Positions 10,754-20,281 of a stretch of DNA of 64,000 nucleotides are shown here, piece by piece. The translations under genes were made by a program, and so were the position numbers. The stretch's first letter is position 1; every line of letters begins with the position of its first letter. A model generated the notes under the pieces. That model was not told the DNA's origin, did no database searches, and saw nothing but the letters and a program-made list of their open reading frames with translations. Source of the stretch: Asparagopsis taxiformis. Its lineage: Eukaryota; Rhodophyta; Florideophyceae; Bonnemaisoniales; Bonnemaisoniaceae. The stretch lies in NCBI GenBank assembly GCA_030407315.1, contig JALQPE010001678.1, forward strand, positions 1 through 64,000, read 5' to 3'.

Positions 10754-11149
10754 TCATGGAAACAATCTGATGAAACGTACAGAAAGTTCTTCCCAGATTG
10801 CCTTGTATACAACTCGATGGCGTTTGACCACGTTTAGACCTTCAAACGCGTCGCTCACAACAGTAATGGACACATGCGATCCATTGGGGTCGCCGTAAGT
10901 TGGCGTAACTTCCAGCCGTGTTGGATTGAGTGCCTCGGAAATTTTGGTCTTTACCGATGACATAACGGTGTCGTCGGCTGTAGTACCAGAGCCCGCCTCA
11001 TCGGACATCATTCTAGTGCGCGAAAAATGGACAAGCTGCGGTTGAAAGGTTGTGCGTCTACATATTGAATTTGCGTTTACACTTTGCCGCAGCAGAGAAC
11101 GAGTTGATAGCCCAAAAGCTCGAGTTGCATATGTGAAAGCTGAAGACAT
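10754..11149 (-). CDS. BolA-like protein with organelle-type leader
   Basis: BolA proteins pair with monothiol glutaredoxins and help insert or sense iron-sulfur clusters. The 131-residue frame from ATG 11149 starts with an Arg/Ser-rich leader (TRAFGLSTRSLLRQSVNANS) that suggests mitochondrial or plastid import. The BolA core follows: KISEALNPTRLEVTPTYGDP, HVSITVVSDAFEGLNVV and KRHRVVYKAIWEEL, including the RH pair whose histidine serves as a metal ligand in the family. The last residues (SVRFIRLFP) are unlike BolA. The neighbouring frame ends TFHQIVSMSP at a TGA at 10746, which resembles the usual BolA end, so one base may be missing near 10785. Confidence 0.85.
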   Translation of the reverse strand: MSSAFTYATRAFGLSTRSLLRQSVNANSICRRTTFQPQLVHFSRTRMMSDEAGSGTTADDTVMSSVKTKISEALNPTRLEVTPTYGDPNGSHVSITVVSDAFEGLNVVKRHRVVYKAIWEELSVRFIRLFP

Positions 11150-11274
11150 TGTGGGGCGAACTCACGACTGGAGAGGGAAAGGGTGTCGAGAGAAGAGAAA
11201 ATAGTCCGGAGAGATCTGATACGGGATTCAGAACAACCGTGCACTTCTCAGGCCATCGGAGACAAAAATAACCG

Positions 11275-11346
11275 TACACCAGCCGGAAATCGAATCCGGG
11301 TCCTCCGCGTGGGAGGCGGAGATCTTAACCACTGGACCACTGGTGC
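11275..11346 (-). tRNA. tRNA-Gly(CCC)
   Basis: Read on the minus strand, a 72-base cloverleaf starts GCACCAG, which pairs fully with CTGGTGT at the end (one G-U pair), leaving discriminator A. The anticodon stem TCCGC/GCGGA encloses loop CTCCCAC, so the anticodon is CCC. The A box (TGGTCCAGTGG) and B box (GGTTCGATTTC) are present. There is no intron. A run of five T bases lies about seven bases past the 3' end and can end polymerase III transcription. CCA is not encoded. Confidence 0.95.
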
Positions 11347-13462
11347 CTTTTTCTTGCGAAACGGGTTGCACATCGTGCTTCTTTTTTGTATTTATTGTAA
11401 ATAAATTCACCCTGGTTTTCGATGCTGCATATGGAAATGAGATGATATACTGTTCTCTATGACAACTTATTTTAGTGTGCCATCCTTCCAAAAGAAACGT
11501 TCAATAGTTCTCTATTCATCAGACAGTGTGCAGTGTACTGTTTCCATTCGAATAACAGAAAATGACGGAGTACTAGAGAGTAGGAAACGTATTCATGTGC
11601 ATCACGAAATCGAACATGAATTCACATCTATATCACGTCTAACAAAAGTGATCATTGTCACGAGTCTTACTGCTGAAGTCGTCAAGATCATGAAGGTGCT
11701 GGTAAGCGAGAAGCAAATACAGATGTGGGACGAAAATGCGTTGGCTGCTCCACTCCACACAGCGGCAGGTTCGTGTAAACAATGTTTGCATCTAATTCAA
11801 ACTTGCCAGGTTTGCATTTACAACTAACCGAGAATGAATGGATGCAGTTTTGGATGTGGGATGTTCTGCAGTCTAAAATGCAGTAAGCGAGCCGGAGCGA
11901 TTGCGCGATGGACGGCGCGAAAACAGCGCAAATCAAATAAGGCAGGGGGAGTGGGACGGTGTACAGAAACGGACACAACTAGATTGGCTGGAGGCAACAG
12001 TACTGGAGCAGGGAAGCGGATATGGTTGGTGGAGATGGTGCCGCACAGTGTGTGATACGCAATAATACTGATCGCGTGGCTGATGACGCAGATGTGAAAG
12101 AAGGCCTGACGGGGGAGAGAGTGCAAGTGGTTATGTGGGATGTGAACAAGCAATGCGAGCGCACATTGTGTGGGGTATTGTTGCAATATGATGTGGCTAT
12201 GGACCGACACGAGTACGTGGTTGAATTGAGTCGTGCGATTTGTCGTGTTATGCGTACGGGCTAACCTGTAACTTGTGTTTCTCTGTTTCTGCGGGGTGTA
12301 TCAGAGTGGGTGTCGAAGCGGGTGGACGTGAGTGGTTGGACTTGCGTCGAGTAAAGATAAGCTTTCTAGAGTGAAGTGGATGTGGCGGACGATTTAGAGG
12401 CGAGTTGGGAGGATGGAATGATGATCGACACGTTGCGGACGCGAGTTTTGGTGCGGTGGCATGTGGCTGATGTCTGGACGGAGATGATTGGAGAGACGGG
12501 CAAGAGGAGGGGAAAGCAGTGAGCAAGTTGATGTTGAGGATAGTTGTAAGGGCTCGAGTTGGGCCATGCCATGCTAGAAGGGTCGTCGTTGTTAAGCGAG
12601 AGATGTGCGTGTCCAACAGTGATGGGTCTACTCTACATACAGGCGGCACTGCACTGGCCAAGTTTGCAGTGAGTTGCCAACATGTTGCAGTAATGCTCCC
12701 AGCAGGTGTTGTGCTCCGCTGTGCGCGCACGCAAGCGAGCGCGCATTACATCCAACGGCAAGTACAAATGGTTTGGCTGGCAGTTGTTGCGCGATGTATG
12801 ACAAGGCAACAACATGTTGGAAGGTCAAGCTGAGCTGAGCTGCCATGACCACAGGCCAATCTGTGAGTGCGTGCGAGTTGCCAATCATAATCATCGGCGT
12901 TTAATAATCATCCAATGCTGGCCACACACGTGGTGCAGCATTCAATCTGCCACATCTCAATGGAATCTGCTCGCAAAAGCGCCAATTTTCACCCAAAAAT
13001 TATGACGTTGTTCGACTTTGTCAACTTTACCTCGTTTGTCTTTCTCATTGCAGTGCACTCTTTTGTCAACTCGCTCGCTTTTGCGCGCCCCCCCGGCTGC
13101 ACAAGCGTCCCGGCAGCGCATGCCAATACCCACCGCCACAGACGCTTCTGTGCCGTACCGACGCAACCGCTTGCGCCGCAACGCCACATACTCCTACACT
13201 GCACTCCTCGATTCCCGTACGTTTTACACACATGCATCCGCTGCTCGCTACCCACACCACCTAACGACACTCAACCGCACACCGCTCCATCACCATCCCG
13301 TCGCAGCAGCACTCACACTCGCCCACCCACGCCCACCCTCTCCATTCCCTCACACGCACCGCTCCCCCGCCATTGCGCCATTCACTACCCTTTGGCGAGC
13401 AATGCCCGCATACCCGCCCACCACCACTTGACGCCCGCCCCCCAATCCTCTCGTTCGGGAGC
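11347..13462. other. Long gap, only doubtful frames
   Basis: Frames at 11459-11827, 11834-12055 and 12022-12264 (plus strand) are open but unlike known families. The last ends with a compact segment, VQVVMWDVNKQCERTLCGVL, that could be the end of a small protein. From 12264 to 12700 the plus strand is G/T-rich and from about 13080 it is C/A-rich, the latter leading into the SAPS gene. The palindrome CAACATGTTG occurs twice (12678-12687 and 12810-12819). No RNA gene was seen. Confidence 0.4.
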
Positions 13463-16423
13463 ATGGCATCTACCCCGCACACAACCACTCGCACCAACAC
13501 CCCGCGTCCCAAGCAACCTTCTACCCCGCACCTGCCCGCAACAGCCCTTCCCCCGAGGCCACCGACAGAAAGCACAGATGCAGAGCCGCAGAACCGCCCA
13601 ACTCCGCCCTCTTCCACGACCGCCATTCCCCCCACATGCTTCCCGTCACCGACCTCTGTTGCCCATGTCGTCGCACCACCCCCGAAGACCACCCCTCCCA
13701 ATGTGCGCGCCGCCGCCGCCTCAATAGCCGCTATGCGTCCAAACCCCAATGCCCACAATCATTCTCAGCCGCCTCAGCCCGCGAAAAAATGTGCCCCCGA
13801 CCAAAATTCTTCCAGCCGCGACCACCAGCTCTCCTTCTCGCCTCTCGATCATCACTCCACATCAAATTCAGGTAAGCATGATTTAACAGCGCCGCGGAAA
13901 CCAACCTCAGACCCCGATGCTGCCCTCGCTTCAACCCCTCCAGCGCCCCCATCCGTAGATCAGACGGAAGCTCCGTCTTGCTCGCGTCAATTTGCGCCCA
14001 ACCACGCTTCGCCATCAAATGTACTATCTAATCAACAGCATCCGCATTCGTCACCCGAAGCATATGCCCCGGTACCCTCGACACACCGTTCCGAGTCTAC
14101 ATCTAACAGCAATCATTCAGACGTACACACATCAGCCGTGCAAACCGAACAGCACGACCCGCAAGCTGTTTGCGCTACCACCCCAGATGCCTCCCAACCA
14201 GGCACATCACCTAACTCCAAAGGCACTCATGAGCCTCCCGCAGTAGATAAGCCCGATCGCGACTACTATTATAGACCGGATCTTGTCAACACCGCGCCGT
14301 CACAGCCGCTGCAGATGGTTTCTAAAGCGCAGTTTCAAACTGTTCTTTTGCGCTTCATTGACGAGAATCCTGCCACGTGCGAATGCGACGAAGCGGTATT
14401 AGCGAACAAAATTCGCAATTTGCTAGACCATCTTGACGCTCTTGTAGAGCAACTCACTCTACGACTCACCAATTCGCTTTTCGACGCCCTCTCTCACCCC
14501 AAATGCCTTGCCATGCTTATTTTTCTGCTTTCTGATATCTCTGCAAGGTCTGCACCCGACATGACCGACGTGCGCAAATCGTACAGATATCCGTACATTG
14601 TGAGCAATATCCTTGCAAACGGTAGCATGGGCATACGTGAAGCATTTATGTCCTCTGCATGTTTGGTCAACTACTTGCTCTCCTTCCTTGACGGTGCGGT
14701 AGTGTTGAGTACTGGCAAGAATGATGGAAAGACATTGGAAGTCGCATCACAAAACGCAATAATTGTTGGCAATGTCATTCAAATCCTTACTTCGTACATG
14801 GAAACCTCACCTGACACGCTTCTTGCATACTTTGAATCCCGGGCAACGTTTGTTCCATCCCTTGTAAATCTTCTCCATATTGGATCTATGCCCAAACTAC
14901 TCTCTAGCATTATCCCTGATCGCTGTGTGGACGACGTAGGGAGAATGGACCCGTCATCTGTGTCTTTCGATACGACAATGACCAAAGCTCTCAATGTGCT
15001 TGCAGGCGGACATGTACTGCATTACTTGTCTGACGCATTCACACAGGCAACGCAGTCTGTATATTCTATCATGACACAACACCCTGAAGAGCATGAAGAA
15101 CTGCAACAAGCTCAGCAACTGGCATACAATTCTGTGGAGGTGTACGGCGAAATAATCAAGAAGTCAATCCGGGCTGGTCGTGTCAACAGTTCGGACCCAG
15201 CTTGTCAATATTTGAGCATATACGCCACAGTTTCATCGGCAGAGACCCTTGCACAGATTCTCACTATTGGCATCGAATTATTTCGCGGTACGAACAACTT
15301 GGAAATATCTTCACTCATCGCTGCACTTGATTTGACTGTCTCTGTCGTTAAACTCGTGGAAGAAGACCGCGAGAAGCGGATAGCTTCTATAACCGGGCAA
15401 CCACCACCATTGGATGTTTCAGCACTGGAACGTATACTTCAACCACTCCTTCGTTCCCTCATGAGTATTCTGCTGGACATTGTTTTCACAGGGTCGCGAC
15501 ATGGCCGATTGCGGCTTCGAATCCTTGAACTTTTTGTAGAATGTCAGCGTGTATTTTCGGAATCTACGCTAGTTGTTATAGACAAACTGCGTTTTGGTGA
15601 GGTGGTAATGAAGTTGATGCAGCTTCATAGTAGAAACTCGCTTTTGCAGTACATTGTGTGCCGTGCTGTGGAGACTGGGCTTGTGTACAACACCGACTCG
15701 GTGACGGCTGCGCGGCATTGGTTGGTGCGTTCGAGATTAGTTGAACGTACCATAACAGCGTGGCATACGGAACGAGGAGATGACAATTGGTTTGAGCCGC
15801 TCATTGCGCAACAACGACCAAACTTGTCAACATTGGTCCACATAGCGTGCTGCATAACACACTGGATGGCAATTCAACGGCATGGGTCGACGGCTGGCGT
15901 AGTGGACGCGGTCGAAGCATATCTACCTGTTGAGGTAATCGTGCAGTTTGAATCGTTCTTCGAAAAGTCGATTCAGAAAATCATGCAGTTTGAGTCGAGT
16001 GAGCTGTGTGGACCGAAACCACGAAGAGGCCCTGCACGTTCGCAAGGTGGCAGTCTGGGAAGGTCGTTTGGCAACTTTGGAGATACATCTGCTGCTCTAC
16101 TGCGACGTAGTAGTAGTGCGGGAAGCACGAAGGGTGTTGCAAGACTTGTGCGTTCCGCATCGGCCCATCGATTCGGTTATGTTGCGCCGTCGACTGCGTC
16201 ACGGTCCAGGTACGACGAGTTGTTTTCGGATGACTCGAGTGGAGATAGGGCAAGTGAGGGAGGTCGTCGAGAAGGTGTAGAGACGGATGCATGTGTCGTA
16301 GATGGGAGTGGGTTTGGGAGACAGAGTGGAAGTATCAGTGCAGCTGGGAATGGTTCTCGAGGAGGACTCGGTAGTAGACGTGCAGGGTCGTTCCTGAGTA
16401 TATTTGACATGCCAGCCGACTAG
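13463..16423 (+). CDS. SAPS-domain subunit of PP6/Sit4 phosphatase
   Basis: SAPS proteins (PPP6R1-3, yeast Sap190 and relatives) are regulatory subunits that bind the PP6/Sit4 catalytic subunit. The 986-residue frame begins at the first in-frame ATG (13463). About 240 residues of Pro/Ser/Thr-rich, probably disordered sequence come first. The helical-repeat SAPS core starts around the QFQTVLLRFIDENPATCE block. It includes KSYRYPYIVSNILANGSMGI, TLLAYFESRATFVPSLVNLL, LAYNSVEVYGEIIKKSIRAG and SRHGRLRLRILELFVECQRV, in the family order. A Ser/Arg/Gly-rich tail ends the protein. The long N-terminal extension is unusual, since family members start almost directly with the core, so translation could begin further in or upstream exons could exist. 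Confidence 0.8.
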   Translation: MASTPHTTTRTNTPRPKQPSTPHLPATALPPRPPTESTDAEPQNRPTPPSSTTAIPPTCFPSPTSVAHVVAPPPKTTPPNVRAAAASIAAMRPNPNAHNHSQPPQPAKKCAPDQNSSSRDHQLSFSPLDHHSTSNSGKHDLTAPRKPTSDPDAALASTPPAPPSVDQTEAPSCSRQFAPNHASPSNVLSNQQHPHSSPEAYAPVPSTHRSESTSNSNHSDVHTSAVQTEQHDPQAVCATTPDASQPGTSPNSKGTHEPPAVDKPDRDYYYRPDLVNTAPSQPLQMVSKAQFQTVLLRFIDENPATCECDEAVLANKIRNLLDHLDALVEQLTLRLTNSLFDALSHPKCLAMLIFLLSDISARSAPDMTDVRKSYRYPYIVSNILANGSMGIREAFMSSACLVNYLLSFLDGAVVLSTGKNDGKTLEVASQNAIIVGNVIQILTSYMETSPDTLLAYFESRATFVPSLVNLLHIGSMPKLLSSIIPDRCVDDVGRMDPSSVSFDTTMTKALNVLAGGHVLHYLSDAFTQATQSVYSIMTQHPEEHEELQQAQQLAYNSVEVYGEIIKKSIRAGRVNSSDPACQYLSIYATVSSAETLAQILTIGIELFRGTNNLEISSLIAALDLTVSVVKLVEEDREKRIASITGQPPPLDVSALERILQPLLRSLMSILLDIVFTGSRHGRLRLRILELFVECQRVFSESTLVVIDKLRFGEVVMKLMQLHSRNSLLQYIVCRAVETGLVYNTDSVTAARHWLVRSRLVERTITAWHTERGDDNWFEPLIAQQRPNLSTLVHIACCITHWMAIQRHGSTAGVVDAVEAYLPVEVIVQFESFFEKSIQKIMQFESSELCGPKPRRGPARSQGGSLGRSFGNFGDTSAALLRRSSSAGSTKGVARLVRSASAHRFGYVAPSTASRSRYDELFSDDSSGDRASEGGRREGVETDACVVDGSGFGRQSGSISAAGNGSRGGLGSRRAGSFLSIFDMPAD

Positions 16424-17085
16424 GCAGGGCATGGCACACAGTGTGATTAGCACGAGATGGTTGTGTGGTGCGGTGCAGTGCGCACGTGCATGATGCCGAC
16501 CGAACAGGGAGGTGATTTTGTAAGATCTGTAGACTATGGGTGCATGCGGCTTGTACATATAAATGCGCAACCTGTAGCGATGATGATTTGTGTATGCGAG
16601 TGCGGCGAGAATGGTTTTCTAGTGGCGAATGCGGCAAGCACAGTAAGTGGAGTGCAGCGTGTGCCATGAAAGTATGAAGCTTGGCGCAATGTACATTTGT
16701 CGTGCGCGCTGCTATGCAACATGTTAGTTGCCCTATCGTGGAGAGCACATGGGAGCCGGCACGGTCGAGCTGGTCCGCGGGTCAGGGACACAACGAGGTC
16801 CAATAAGGGAAGATGACTATGTTACCTTTGACTGGGTGCAGCGCGGCGGAGCGATGCAAGGCGGTTGGCTTGCGTTGCGCACATCTCGATATTGTTCAAC
16901 TGACGAACGAACAACTTTGGAAACATGGCCAGGCCAGACTAGGCCAACCTGAGCTCCGTGTTGGACAGCCTTGATATTTTTTTTAAAATTCAAGTGCCAG
17001 TAAAATGCGTATATTTTTCTTCCACCGCCGCACTAATCGACGTGCTGAGAGCAACTGCGCAGCGCTGTCGCGTCTGCTTTGCGCA
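16424..17085. other. Intergenic, no gene recognised
   Basis: No family-like frame is present. The stretch contains GGCCAGACTAGGCCAAC at 16932-16948, similar to strings at 49115 and 51135, and an A/T-rich run at 16976-16991 before the RBR gene. Confidence 0.45.
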
Positions 17086-18384
17086 ATGTCTCAACAAGAC
17101 GAACTCGAAGCCCTTCAATCCATCTACACCCCTGACACACTTGACGTTCACATCCCACCTCAACAATATCCAATCTCTTTAACCCTTCATCTGTCACCGA
17201 CCCTATCATCATCCGTTCTCCTACGCACCGCACATGCAACATACACGATACACGCATTGCCACCATTCAAACTCTCCGTAACACTACCCGCCTCCTATCC
17301 TGCCAATGCCCCCAAATTCCGCCTTGAAGCCGTTTATTTAACTACTTCCGCTCTTGAAACGCTCGCAAACCAACTAACTGACCTCTTCCAACCCGATGTT
17401 CCCGTCGTTTTCACCTATGCCGATTACATACTCTCCGAAGCGCTCGAGCAGCTCCTCCGCGCACAAGCACCCAACGAACCGCATTACGTCATTCACATCG
17501 ATAGACTATTCCACTCCAGCACTGACATACGTGTGAAACGAACACTGCCGCACTCCAATCAACTCGTCGCTCAGCTACTGTCCTACGCACGCGCACAAGA
17601 TGCAGCACAGCTTGTTCATACAATACACCGATGCGCCGCGTGCTGGGAGATGTACCCGGGCTCTAAATGCGTCATGCTACGCGATTGTCGACACGTTAGT
17701 TGTCGCGAATGCCTCGCAGCTTTCTGGGCCACTCGGGTGACGGAGGGCCAAATCACTGATAGGGATCTGGTATGTATGGAGGCAGATTGCAGGCGCGTTG
17801 TGCAGCCCGACGAGGTTTTAAGTGTTGTGGACGACAAAACTGGACAGAGACTGCAAAATTTGCTGCTATCAAGAGCGCTTGACAGCGATGCAGATTGCAC
17901 GGAATGTCCGAGGGATTCGTGTAGGATGGCGGCATTTGTCGAAGATGGGTTGGGAAGATGTGCGTATTGTTCGTTTGCTTTCTGTGCTCAGTGTCGAAAA
18001 GGATGGCATATTGGCCCCTGCAAGACGGAGGACGAGCAAAAGTTGGTGGATGATGTAATCGAGGACTGGAAAGTTCGCGGCGATGTTGCGATACACGATG
18101 CCCGGGAGCGGGTGGCCGAACGTATCATGCAACAAGTTGAGACAGGCATTTTGATTTGTAATATGAAGGGGAAGCCGTGTCCAAAATGTAATATGCTGGT
18201 TACAAAGAATGGCGGGTGTTCACACATGAGATGTGTGTGCGGGACGGATTTCTGCTGGCGGTGTGGCAAGGAGTTGTCTGCATACATGGATCATTATCGA
18301 TTTGGAGACTGTGATTTGTATGAAGATCGGGAAATGCAAAGAGCGCAAGAAGAAATCTGGGCATGGTTATTCGGTGAACAGTAG
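17086..18384 (+). CDS. RWD plus RING-IBR-RING E3 ubiquitin ligase (RNF14-like)
   Basis: The start chosen gives MSQQDELEALQSIYTPDTLD, the usual beginning of an RWD domain; the frame is open upstream but that part is not RWD. The RWD domain covers about residues 1-125. RING1 starts with CAACWEMYPG near residue 185 and ends around the zinc ligands of RHVSCRECL. The IBR (CAYCSFAFCAQCRKGWH) follows. RING2 is CPKCNMLVTKNGGCSHMRC with the catalytic cysteine in the NGGC motif (about residue 378), then CGTDFCWRC. RBR ligases pass ubiquitin through that cysteine. The RWD-RBR order is that of RNF14, which acts on stalled ribosomes and in transcription in animals. At 432 residues it is close to family size. 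It converges on GNA1 with 31 bases between stops. Confidence 0.92.
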   Translation: MSQQDELEALQSIYTPDTLDVHIPPQQYPISLTLHLSPTLSSSVLLRTAHATYTIHALPPFKLSVTLPASYPANAPKFRLEAVYLTTSALETLANQLTDLFQPDVPVVFTYADYILSEALEQLLRAQAPNEPHYVIHIDRLFHSSTDIRVKRTLPHSNQLVAQLLSYARAQDAAQLVHTIHRCAACWEMYPGSKCVMLRDCRHVSCRECLAAFWATRVTEGQITDRDLVCMEADCRRVVQPDEVLSVVDDKTGQRLQNLLLSRALDSDADCTECPRDSCRMAAFVEDGLGRCAYCSFAFCAQCRKGWHIGPCKTEDEQKLVDDVIEDWKVRGDVAIHDARERVAERIMQQVETGILICNMKGKPCPKCNMLVTKNGGCSHMRCVCGTDFCWRCGKELSAYMDHYRFGDCDLYEDREMQRAQEEIWAWLFGEQ

Positions 18385-18415
18385 ACTAGAGTTTACCAGA
18401 GTAAACGGGATGGGT

Positions 18416-18994
18416 TTAAAAGTAGATAGTCATCTGAGTACCGTGTTGTTCGAAGCCGCACTTTTCGTAGAACGCAACATTTTCCTTTGCACAATCAAGA
18501 ACGACTTTGTAGCATCCTTTCTCCTTTGCGAGTTGAACGAGCTTAGTAATAAGCGTTCTTCCGATATGAAGTCCGCGCACCGATTTATCGACGACTACAT
18601 CTTCGACAAAGGCACAAATGCCGGCTCCACGAATGAATTTGTGCATGAGAAAGAGCGATGCGGTGCCGATCAAAACTTGATCACGTAACGCCACAAAGAC
18701 ATAGTGATCGTCAGATTGCTGTTGACGATGTAACAGTTCTACATACTTGTCGTACGGGATTTGTGGCGCTGAAGTCAGTTGCGAGAGAAGCGGAAATAGA
18801 GCGGCGTGATCTGTTTCAGAGAGAGGTCGGATTGTAATCTTTGTCGATCCAATTGTGACTGACTCAGAAAGCATGGGTTGCTGCTGCGTCGCCTCCATTT
18901 CAAAATGAGTACTATGACCTATTCTGGCTCGTGCGAACTGATGCAATTTGGTGAATTCGACTGATAGGACGACATTGCTGTCCACATCTGGCAT
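18416..18994 (-). CDS. GNA1: Glucosamine-6-phosphate N-acetyltransferase
   Basis: GNA1 makes N-acetylglucosamine-6-phosphate from glucosamine-6-phosphate and acetyl-CoA, on the way to UDP-GlcNAc. The GNAT fold is clear: TIRPLSETDHAALFPLLSQL, HYVFVALRDQVLIGTASLFL, the acetyl-CoA-binding VEDVVVDKSVRGLHIGRTLI, then CYKVVLDCAKENVAFYEKCG. At 192 residues it is close to fungal and animal enzymes, with about 45 extra residues in front. ATG 18994 is the first; a second Met at codon 33 would give a length nearer the family norm. It faces the first TSPO gene head to head. Confidence 0.92.
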   Translation of the reverse strand: MPDVDSNVVLSVEFTKLHQFARARIGHSTHFEMEATQQQPMLSESVTIGSTKITIRPLSETDHAALFPLLSQLTSAPQIPYDKYVELLHRQQQSDDHYVFVALRDQVLIGTASLFLMHKFIRGAGICAFVEDVVVDKSVRGLHIGRTLITKLVQLAKEKGCYKVVLDCAKENVAFYEKCGFEQHGTQMTIYF

Positions 18995-19353
18995 TGAATT
19001 ACAATTGCATCAATTGCAATCAATTACAACATTTGCATTCTCAGGGGCCAACGCTCGATTTTATGATGATAATTTCAAATGGCAATCACAATGCGGAGAT
19101 TAACTATGTGCTAACAAAATTTCCATCGAGGCGCATGATTGGTCGCACCGAATATCATTTGCACACCAATCTCAAGTCCCGACTTAAACTCCATCCGCCA
19201 CCAACATCCAAACTCACTCTGTCTCTCTTGCGCTCGCTTGACAAACAAAAGCCGCCACCCAGTTGTTTCACACTACTCCAGCCGTCGCCGCACCTTGAAA
19301 ACGTGCGCAACAACCATTCCATCACGCCCGTCGAAATCGATACCCAACCCGAT
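18995..19353. promoter_or_regulatory. Divergent promoter region, GNA1 and TSPO
   Basis: The 359 bases lie between ATGs of two genes pointing apart. A reverse CCAAT box (ATTGG) is at 19138-19142. The plus-strand TSPO frame is open through this region, so a longer TSPO N-terminus, such as a targeting peptide, cannot be ruled out. Confidence 0.4.
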
Positions 19354-19923
19354 ATGCCGTTCTCCGACACGCCGACGCCCGTCGTGCTCACGCTGCTGCT
19401 CCTGCCGCTCTCGCTCGGCCTCATTCAGCAGGCGTTGACGGAGCCGCGCGCACGCGGCTGGCACACCAAACTGCACAAATCGCCGTACAGACCGCCGGCG
19501 TTTGTGTTCCCCATCGCGTGGACATGGTCGTACATCACCATGGGCTACGCGTCGCTGCTCGTGTATCAGTCGGATCGCTCACCGACCGTCATGCTTGCCG
19601 CTGCGCTCTACGTCTTGCATTTGATTCTGGTCAATTCGTGGGGCTTTTGTTTCTTCACTTTCAGACGTATGGACGTTGCTTTGAATGTTATGCTTTGTTT
19701 GGATCTAACCGCAGCCCTGTTGCTTATCTTTGTGGCGGTTATCAAACCGTTTGCTGCGGGTATGTGCTTGCCGTATTTTTGCTGGCTGCTAGAATTGACC
19801 TACTTGAATGTGTACATGTTTAGACACAATGGTGATTTGAGAATGCTCGCAGAGACGAAGGAGCAAATTGTGCAGAGGCATGCAAGAGGAATTGTGGATG
19901 TTGGCGAGTTTAAGGAAGATTGA
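19354..19923 (+). CDS. TSPO: TSPO/MBR family membrane protein, copy 1
   Basis: TSPO proteins are five-helix membrane proteins that bind tetrapyrroles and sterols. This 189-residue protein has the expected pattern: a first helix (LTLLLLPLSLGLIQQAL), the HKSPYRPPAFVFPIAWTWSY loop-helix, MGYASLLVYQ, then ALYVLHLILVNSWGFCFFTF, RRMDVALNVMLCLDLTAALL, and a final ELTYLNVYMFRHN. The Trp residues of the second and third helices and the NSWGFCFF motif are kept. ATG 19354 gives a normal family length; the open frame extends upstream to 18994 without similarity. The site of action could be mitochondrion, plastid or ER. A second, divergent copy follows at 20282. Confidence 0.88.
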   Translation: MPFSDTPTPVVLTLLLLPLSLGLIQQALTEPRARGWHTKLHKSPYRPPAFVFPIAWTWSYITMGYASLLVYQSDRSPTVMLAAALYVLHLILVNSWGFCFFTFRRMDVALNVMLCLDLTAALLLIFVAVIKPFAAGMCLPYFCWLLELTYLNVYMFRHNGDLRMLAETKEQIVQRHARGIVDVGEFKED

Positions 19924-20281
19924 TTGCAAGTAGATGTATTTGTAAAGTGTGTTGAACATTGGAATGAGTAGATTGACGGCGGATGTTACGTGGGTGGCCG
20001 CTTGCAATTGCATGCTGCAAACGTGAAGGAAGCGTCGTTTACGCGTTTGATTTTTTCTCTGTGCCGTTGCACGCCAACAGCCAATCAAATTTAATGATGA
20101 AATGTGCAAATCAACAGTGTCCAGAGAAATATCAATAGAAACCTCGTTAGATATTTTCTTTTATCTACGCCATCCATCTTGCCGGCCACTTAGCGCGCGT
20201 CCACCCTTCCAGAGTCTCAGCTTGCTACCGCATCCATCCATCTGTGTCGCGTGCCGATCAATCTCAACTCGGCGCGCAATT
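19924..20281. other. Spacer between the two TSPO genes
   Basis: The stretch is A/T-rich with a CCAATCA at 20081-20087. The frame of the second TSPO is open from 20102, so up to 60 more residues could belong to it. No other gene was seen. Confidence 0.4.

Noticed and set aside
11459..12264. Three consecutive plus-strand frames as a gene
   Set aside because: No family resemblance, different frames, and an in-frame stop between the first two; kept only as a remark in the gap entry.
13018..13758. Several open frames on both strands around the SAPS N-terminus
   Set aside because: They are by-products of the C-rich, stop-poor sequence that encodes the Pro/Ser-rich leader.
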